From contig MU004194.1 of assembly GCA_010093605.1 (NCBI GenBank), positions 791,793 to 855,792 of the forward strand: DNA of 64,000 nt, in the 5' to 3' direction. The DNA comes from Lophium mytilinum (lineage: Eukaryota; Ascomycota; Dothideomycetes; Mytilinidiales; Mytilinidiaceae). The position numbers were made by a program, and so were the translations under genes. Shown here piece by piece: positions 58,801 through 64,000 of this stretch; the first letter of the stretch is position 1, and each line of letters opens with the position of its first letter. The notes under the pieces are model-generated. The model was not told the origin of the DNA. It made no database searches and was given only the letters and a program-made list of their open reading frames with translations.

Positions 58801-61800
58801 TAAAGCTCTCAGACAGTTCGCTGCGGCCAGCTAGCGTTCAGGCTCACCCCAGGATGTCAAATGACCATGTGAAGGCCTGCTAATGCCATCGAAGTACTCA
58901 CTCATACGAAGGACATTTACCAACCGACTACAGGTCATAGTTTTTCTTGGTCTTCCCGAGTCTGCGAAGCTAATGCTGTGTCATGATGGAACCATTCCTG
59001 CGGCTTTTATTGAACGGTGAGTCGGCTTGCAGACCGCCTCCGCCGCGTCGAGATCTGTGTTGACCAGCTTGCCAGCAGGCAGTAATCGATCTCGGGTAGA
59101 TCTGGATTCCTCTTTCAGCTTGTTTTCTTCGTGAATCAATTCCCTCTCCGCACACAACCTAGTTAGTTTCAGCATTTGGAACTCATCGGCCAGATGTGGG
59201 AATTGTTCACAATTCAAATCTACCCCGGCTCTAGGCTAATACTTCCAAATGAATAATTTGACGAGGTTGTGTACCACGGCGACCGTTCTCATGGAACCAT
59301 CGGTCCCGAGGCCTGTCACCCAAAACAGCGTCGCCGCAGTAGTTAGTTCGTCAGACTTCTCCTTCTTGCATTTGCAGACGCGCATATCGGAAAGTGAGGT
59401 GCCGCTATGACATATATTCTTGCCGCCCACTGGGAAATTAACCTATCCCGCCTCATCCATGAGGCTTTCACGCTCAACATTCTCGCTTACTCCGGGCTCT
59501 CGAACTTCCGTTCACACCACAACTCGGTCTCTAAGGTTTGGCCCCTATGCCGCATTACCGCCTATGTCGTACCAACACTTGGTCTGGATCACAGCAGGTT
59601 TCGCTTCCTACAATCGTATCTCGAAAATAGTTCTCCCGACCCCGACGGGAATTTTTACACTCCTCTATATCTCGCCTTGTAAGCGATGTTACCCACCCGA
59701 AGTGCTCACGATGGACTGGCAAGCGCATGTAAGGCAGCTATCCATTAAGTTGTCGCATAAATGGACTTCAGCAGCATCTCATGGCCCAGGATCCTACTCC
59801 GCGGACGAACAAAGTGGCATTAATCCGACACCTCCGACTCTCGCCGGCTGTACCGTAGTCTGCTGGACTTGCAACATCAGCGAATCCCCCTATAGGCTCC
59901 TTACTCCTTGAAACCGATCACGAAAATGCTGTTCTGCATGCCTATCAGCACTGCTGCACTCCTACGATGCACCGGTCCAATCGCTAGTGCTGGAAGTATA
60001 CTGTGCCGCGATATTTTGTCTCAGATTCCGTGCCATGCATCCCTCAGATTCCTTACATCCTATGTCCTTCGCATCTAATCGCATGCACGAATCAAAATCC
60101 AGATTGAGTCCGACACGATGATCGCGCTATGCCCTTCGACCTTCTTGACGACAAAGATGTCGCACGAAGTCACTCACATGGAATGCGCCCCCAGGCCGTA
60201 AGAACCATGTCCCTGTACGAGTTACATCAAATGCTTACTTGCAGCGATGAATCATGATGGTGATAGAAGTGGGGTGGCACTCAAGCTAAATCTATGATAC
60301 TGTGATCCTACGGAGAGCACAGGAAGGGACTGCGGCGAAAGTAAGCTGAAAAGCCGATCGCTAGGTCAACGAGAATGTCTTAACCTTGACCTATACTGTG
60401 CAGTTGCGTCTTGCCATTGCAGTATTCGCAATTACTATAGTGCTGAGTCAGATTAGTTTGTCCCCATGTTGTAAGCTTCTGCTATACGGCGCCACGGCGA
60501 GGCTTGAAGTCATAATGATGCGCGGTGATTGGTGGAAGGCTATCGGTGCTGGTCAGTTAGGCTGACTCTGCATGAGACCTAATCGTATATCTGCTTTAGC
60601 AAAATTAATTTTACTGTGATTGAATTGAAAGGTTGCGATGTATTTAGTTTTGGAGAACTGTCCATGCGATGGAGAATACAGTGTACCCGGGCCTAGCTTG
60701 CTCTTACAGAGAAGTCTAGATCAACAGAACCGCGGTAGCCCGCCGTGGTGTACGCACTTGAAACGTCCCGTGACCAGGTGTTGGATTCTTCCTAGCATTG
60801 ACGAATACGAGGCTACCGTCGATCTGCTCGCCTTTCTTGGAGAGCTTGTTCTCGAAAGTCTTATCCTACAGATGGAGCTAGGAGGACAGTCGTAGCAACC
60901 CTCTTGTTGCATCAGTTCGTTACTTTGAAAAGTTGTCTATCAAGGTTTCTAGGTAGAAGCTGAGGCATAATTGTTTCTAGTCAGTCGTCATCGGGACGGC
61001 TTAGCACGGGCCAGTAAGGTCTGAAGGAGTCTGACCGAAGGACCGGCGAGGCAATTTCAACGTACGTATATATATAATCTGACCGCACCTCTCTTCCTGT
61101 CGCCTTCATAGACTGCAAAAAGGCTGGCTGCTTCAAATTTGAGTACGATCGTGTACGGTTGTAGACGACGCGTCGCCGCTACTAAAACGACTCACCTGTG
61201 TCGCTCCACAAGATGAATGGAGTGGAAGTATAGGTGACTTTCTCTACATACAAAGGTATCTCTTTGGTCACATGCGCCCGTCCTACTCATTATCTCTATC
61301 ACTATTTTCACGGTCCTGAATTCCTTCAATTGCTTCGTTTGCTGTGTGCCACACGAGTCAGGATGCCTCATGCAGCAGTCTTGACTGAATCAAGGATTAG
61401 TTTCAGCCTCGTTTGCCGAGGCCTGAGGCCAATACGAGCCTCATCGAACCGCACCCTCCGTGCAACTGATTTCTCAGCCAGAAGTGCCGGTGATCCCAAC
61501 TAACGACCAACCCACTGGGCAATCCTCCACGTCCTAGTACCTTACATTTTGCGCTGACCGCGCCCCGCCAAGCGCTCTCACAGTTGACATCCGGCGACGT
61601 GTGATCTAGCCGCCGGGAGATAGGCAGCAATTGGCCCTTAGCTGGTTGAGGCTCTTCACCACGCCGGTCCGCGCGATCACTCTATCCAAAGAGTTCATAG
61701 CCCATTCATCCTCCCTACGTTATTGTTCGACTGCCTGTTCTTACTCTCAATCTATTCTATTGCAGCACAAGGACTTATATTTTCTTTTCATCTTTTCAGC

Positions 61801-61945
61801 CTTGCGGATATTGATACATGCGACCTTCAAATTCACATCATGAGCACGTACCAAAGCCTTCCGACTCCCGTTTTATCTTGAGTTCAGTCCCGTTGTTCCA
61901 TCATATTCACTCCTATTGAAACAAGTACGAGTGCCATTCTACAGT
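55828..61945. other. 6.1 kb gene-poor region
   Basis: This is the longest stretch without a supported gene. Open frames are short, overlap on both strands and carry no recognisable domains. Two adjacent minus-strand frames (59430-59236 and 59217-58981) look slightly gene-like, the second with a charged helical stretch (AERELIHEENKLKEESRSTR). The only possible intron joining them is 23 nt, too short. A short frame at 58514-58618 begins with a signal-peptide-like segment (MWRFWVFLCFFHAAACS) but ends after 34 residues. GC content falls rightward from about 58 kb. No terminal repeats, transposase or polymerase motifs were found. Confidence 0.45.
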
Positions 61946-64000
61946 ATGCGGACGAATTTGACCGAATGCGGCATACGATACATGTCAAACCCGGAGTTGT
62001 CATGGAAATACGGATATAACGGCACAACTCGAGGAATCCCCCAGAACCCATTGACACAAGCTACTTTTGAGGGATGTGAGGCTCTTTGCGGTCGCGGCAC
62101 TGACTTCTATCCGTGGGCAACAAGCTCAGCAACTATTACAACATGGATCTTGCCGGTGATCGGAATGATTTTACAGGCCCCTTTCGAAAGCAACGCCTTC
62201 AGACGAACGATTCTGGCTTTGTTCCGATGGCTGGGATCTCCAATGAGTTCCCTTTCCTACATCCTTTGGAATATAAAGGTCTCTGGCAAATGCGCGCTGA
62301 TGGGTGAGTGTTAAGAATTTGTAGCATTCTTGTGAAGTCTGAATACTAAGTCAAGCCAGTTGATATGTCAGTACCTTACGAGAATTCAGTTCCAAACGAG
62401 GAAAGTGATTTTGCTCACATCCGGGATTCGTTCTATCTGCTTATGACGATGAATCAATACACTATGAACGACAGAGCATCATCCCGCAAGTCATCGGAGG
62501 GTTTACTACGTATCGTGCTCTTCAGCAGAGATCTTCGCCTCCGAAACTCAAAACTGTCGCTGAAGCAAACACGCGAGAAGCTAGCAGAAGAACTAAGAGA
62601 AGGTCGAAAAAGAGGAGTGGTACCAGTCTTCGTTTCCACCATGTGGTTTCTCTTTGCACTCGCAATCTCTATCCAAAGCGCCTTCGGGTTCCTAGGAGAG
62701 AACACAACTGCACATGACCTAGCTCTCGGCTTCTTGCTCTCTTGGCTTCCCGTCCTAATTCTCGGCAGCATTGTCGACCGAAATCCAGTTGCCGCAGAAG
62801 ACGTTCGAAGGAAACTGAATAAGCTTGTGGACCATGTTCGAGTGTCACTTCTGAACGATGAGATTAGGAACGAGTTCATTCGATCGTGTACGTAAGCCCC
62901 CAACACAGATAAAAAGTTTCCCAGCAATATGTCAGCTTGAAAAACTACTTAGGCAGTATTCCGAGACAGCCACTGGTACACCACTGCTTAGGGTACCCCT
63001 AGAGGGTTTCGAAGACTCGAGGGCGGTGTCAAACTTCAAGCAGTGCAGATTAGACTGCCTCTTGACTGATTGCCTGCTCAGCAGTCTGGCTACCCTCAAC
63101 AGTGGTGTCTTGGAATTCCCTGAAGGAGTGTCTCACGCAGCATAACCTGTCATTCATATCGATTATCTCCCTCTGGCTCTGAAAGATTTGCTAACTTTAC
63201 TGCCACCTTAAGTCGAAGGCCAAGCCGAGTTCCCGAGGGTAGAAGCCTGGGTGAAGGAAGTGTATGATAACTGTGAATACATGACTAAATTTTTCACCGC
63301 TTTTGCCGGCCAAGGAAGACGTCCATGGCATTATGGAGCAGCGTAAGTCTTTACTAGAAGATCGCCATCCATGCATTCATATTGACCATGCTTCAGACAC
63401 CCCATTCTTTCGGATATCGAACCTTATGTGGCCTCCAAGGGGCGCAACTGGCTCGACAACGAAGTAGAGGCACGCACACATCTAGTTCTCGGACTTGAAA
63501 GCAGAGGCTTGATCTGGTTTGACTTCAGAGAGTTTTGGCAGATATTGGCTTCGGTCGCAATCGTAACATTGACCATTGCCGGAGCATTCGTCATATCGTT
63601 CTTTACCCCTACCGTGGGCTTGGGCTGCCGGAGCGGGGGATACCTCATCTTTACCTGCATAAGCTTTGGGCTCCTCGTCTGCGAGCTGCTCGTTTGGTGG
63701 GCCTCGTCTCCGCCACAACCTGAGGAGCCGCAGTTGAACCAGCTGCTAAGTCGAACACGTACACGCCTGGAAAGCAACGCATCATTCGTAAGAGCAGAAC
63801 AGACGTCGAGCAGGTTTTCGCACCGGACTTACCAGATGATACTGGCTACCCGCGATTTCATTGAATCTTGGATGGTGCGGATCGTTGTTGGCTTTATCAG
63901 CATCCTACCCTTACGCAATAAAGATGCCGACTGTCGATGGATTCGGGAAGTCATGGTAGGTCTCTTCACCACAATCCATAACTACAAGCTGAAGGAATGG
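61946..64000 (+). CDS. fungal multi-pass membrane protein of unknown function (3' end outside window)
   Basis: The frame starts MRTNLTECGIRYMSNPELSWKYGY style (ATG at 61946) and runs past the window end. Secure exons are 61946-62303, 62360 to about 62890, 63213-63342 and 63397 onward. One further exon between about 62957 and 63100 is likely, but its borders are uncertain. Conserved-looking blocks are NPELSWKYGYNG, NPLTQATFEGCEALCG, TDFYPWATSSATITTW, APFESNAFRRTILALFRWLG, LWNIKVSGKCALMVDM (across the first splice) and GRRPWHYGAAHPILSDIE (across a later splice). Several membrane segments are seen (VFVSTMWFLFALAISI, LALGFLLSWLPVLILGS, FWQILASVAIVTLTIAG, YLIFTCISFGLLVCELLVWW). I recognise this as a widespread fungal family without a known function. 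A signal peptide exon may exist upstream. Confidence 0.8.

Noticed and set aside
58981-59430. Two adjacent minus-strand frames as one two-exon gene
   Set aside because: The only splice pair that could join them makes a 23-nt intron, below the fungal minimum, and there is no domain.

Overview
The window looks like nuclear DNA of a filamentous ascomycete. Most introns are 50-65 nt with GT-AG borders and CTAAC-like branch points. Genes are dense and lie on both strands. Typical fungal families are present: a Zn2Cys6 cluster, a fungal P450, P450 reductase, RAD18, ULA1 and RPN1. A dothideomycete is my best guess from protein flavour only; no marker settles the class. I see no bacterial genes, rRNA, convincing tRNA, CRISPR array or intact transposon. 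One 45-base run of N marks an assembly gap at 23422-23466.

Layout. 0-10 kb: a vacuolar-type Ca2+/H+ exchanger, then a large SNF2 ATPase with an embedded RING finger. 11-17 kb: a peroxisomal D-amino-acid oxidase, a medium-chain dehydrogenase/reductase and an OTU-domain protein. 17.7-23.2 kb: ribose-5-phosphate isomerase, the NEDD8-activating-enzyme regulatory subunit ULA1, and RAD18. 24-33.5 kb: a glycosylated multi-pass membrane protein, a second zinc-type dehydrogenase with a GC-AG intron, and the proteasome subunit RPN1. 34.6-36.7 kb: a tandem-RRM protein with a long gene-free upstream region. 40-48 kb: NADPH-cytochrome P450 reductase, a fungal nuclear-looking protein of unknown function, an FMN-binding PNPOx-like protein and a paraoxonase-like protein. 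48.6-51.7 kb: one spliced gene joining an M24 prolidase to a Zn2Cys6 zinc cluster. 53.7-55.8 kb: a P450 with an unusual tail. 55.8-61.9 kb: gene-poor. 61.9 kb to the end: the first part of a fungal multi-pass membrane protein cut by the window edge.

How the genes relate. Five genes belong to ubiquitin or ubiquitin-like biology: the SNF2-RING ATPase, the OTU protein, ULA1, RAD18 and RPN1. RAD18 and Rad5-type SNF2-RING proteins act in the same DNA damage tolerance pathway, but which SNF2-RING subfamily is present here is not settled. The P450 reductase would supply electrons to P450s such as the one 14 kb away. There is no clear secondary-metabolite cluster. The most unusual item is the prolidase-zinc cluster fusion. 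The reading frame is exact across the splice that divides the zinc cluster, and all M24 metal ligands are kept.
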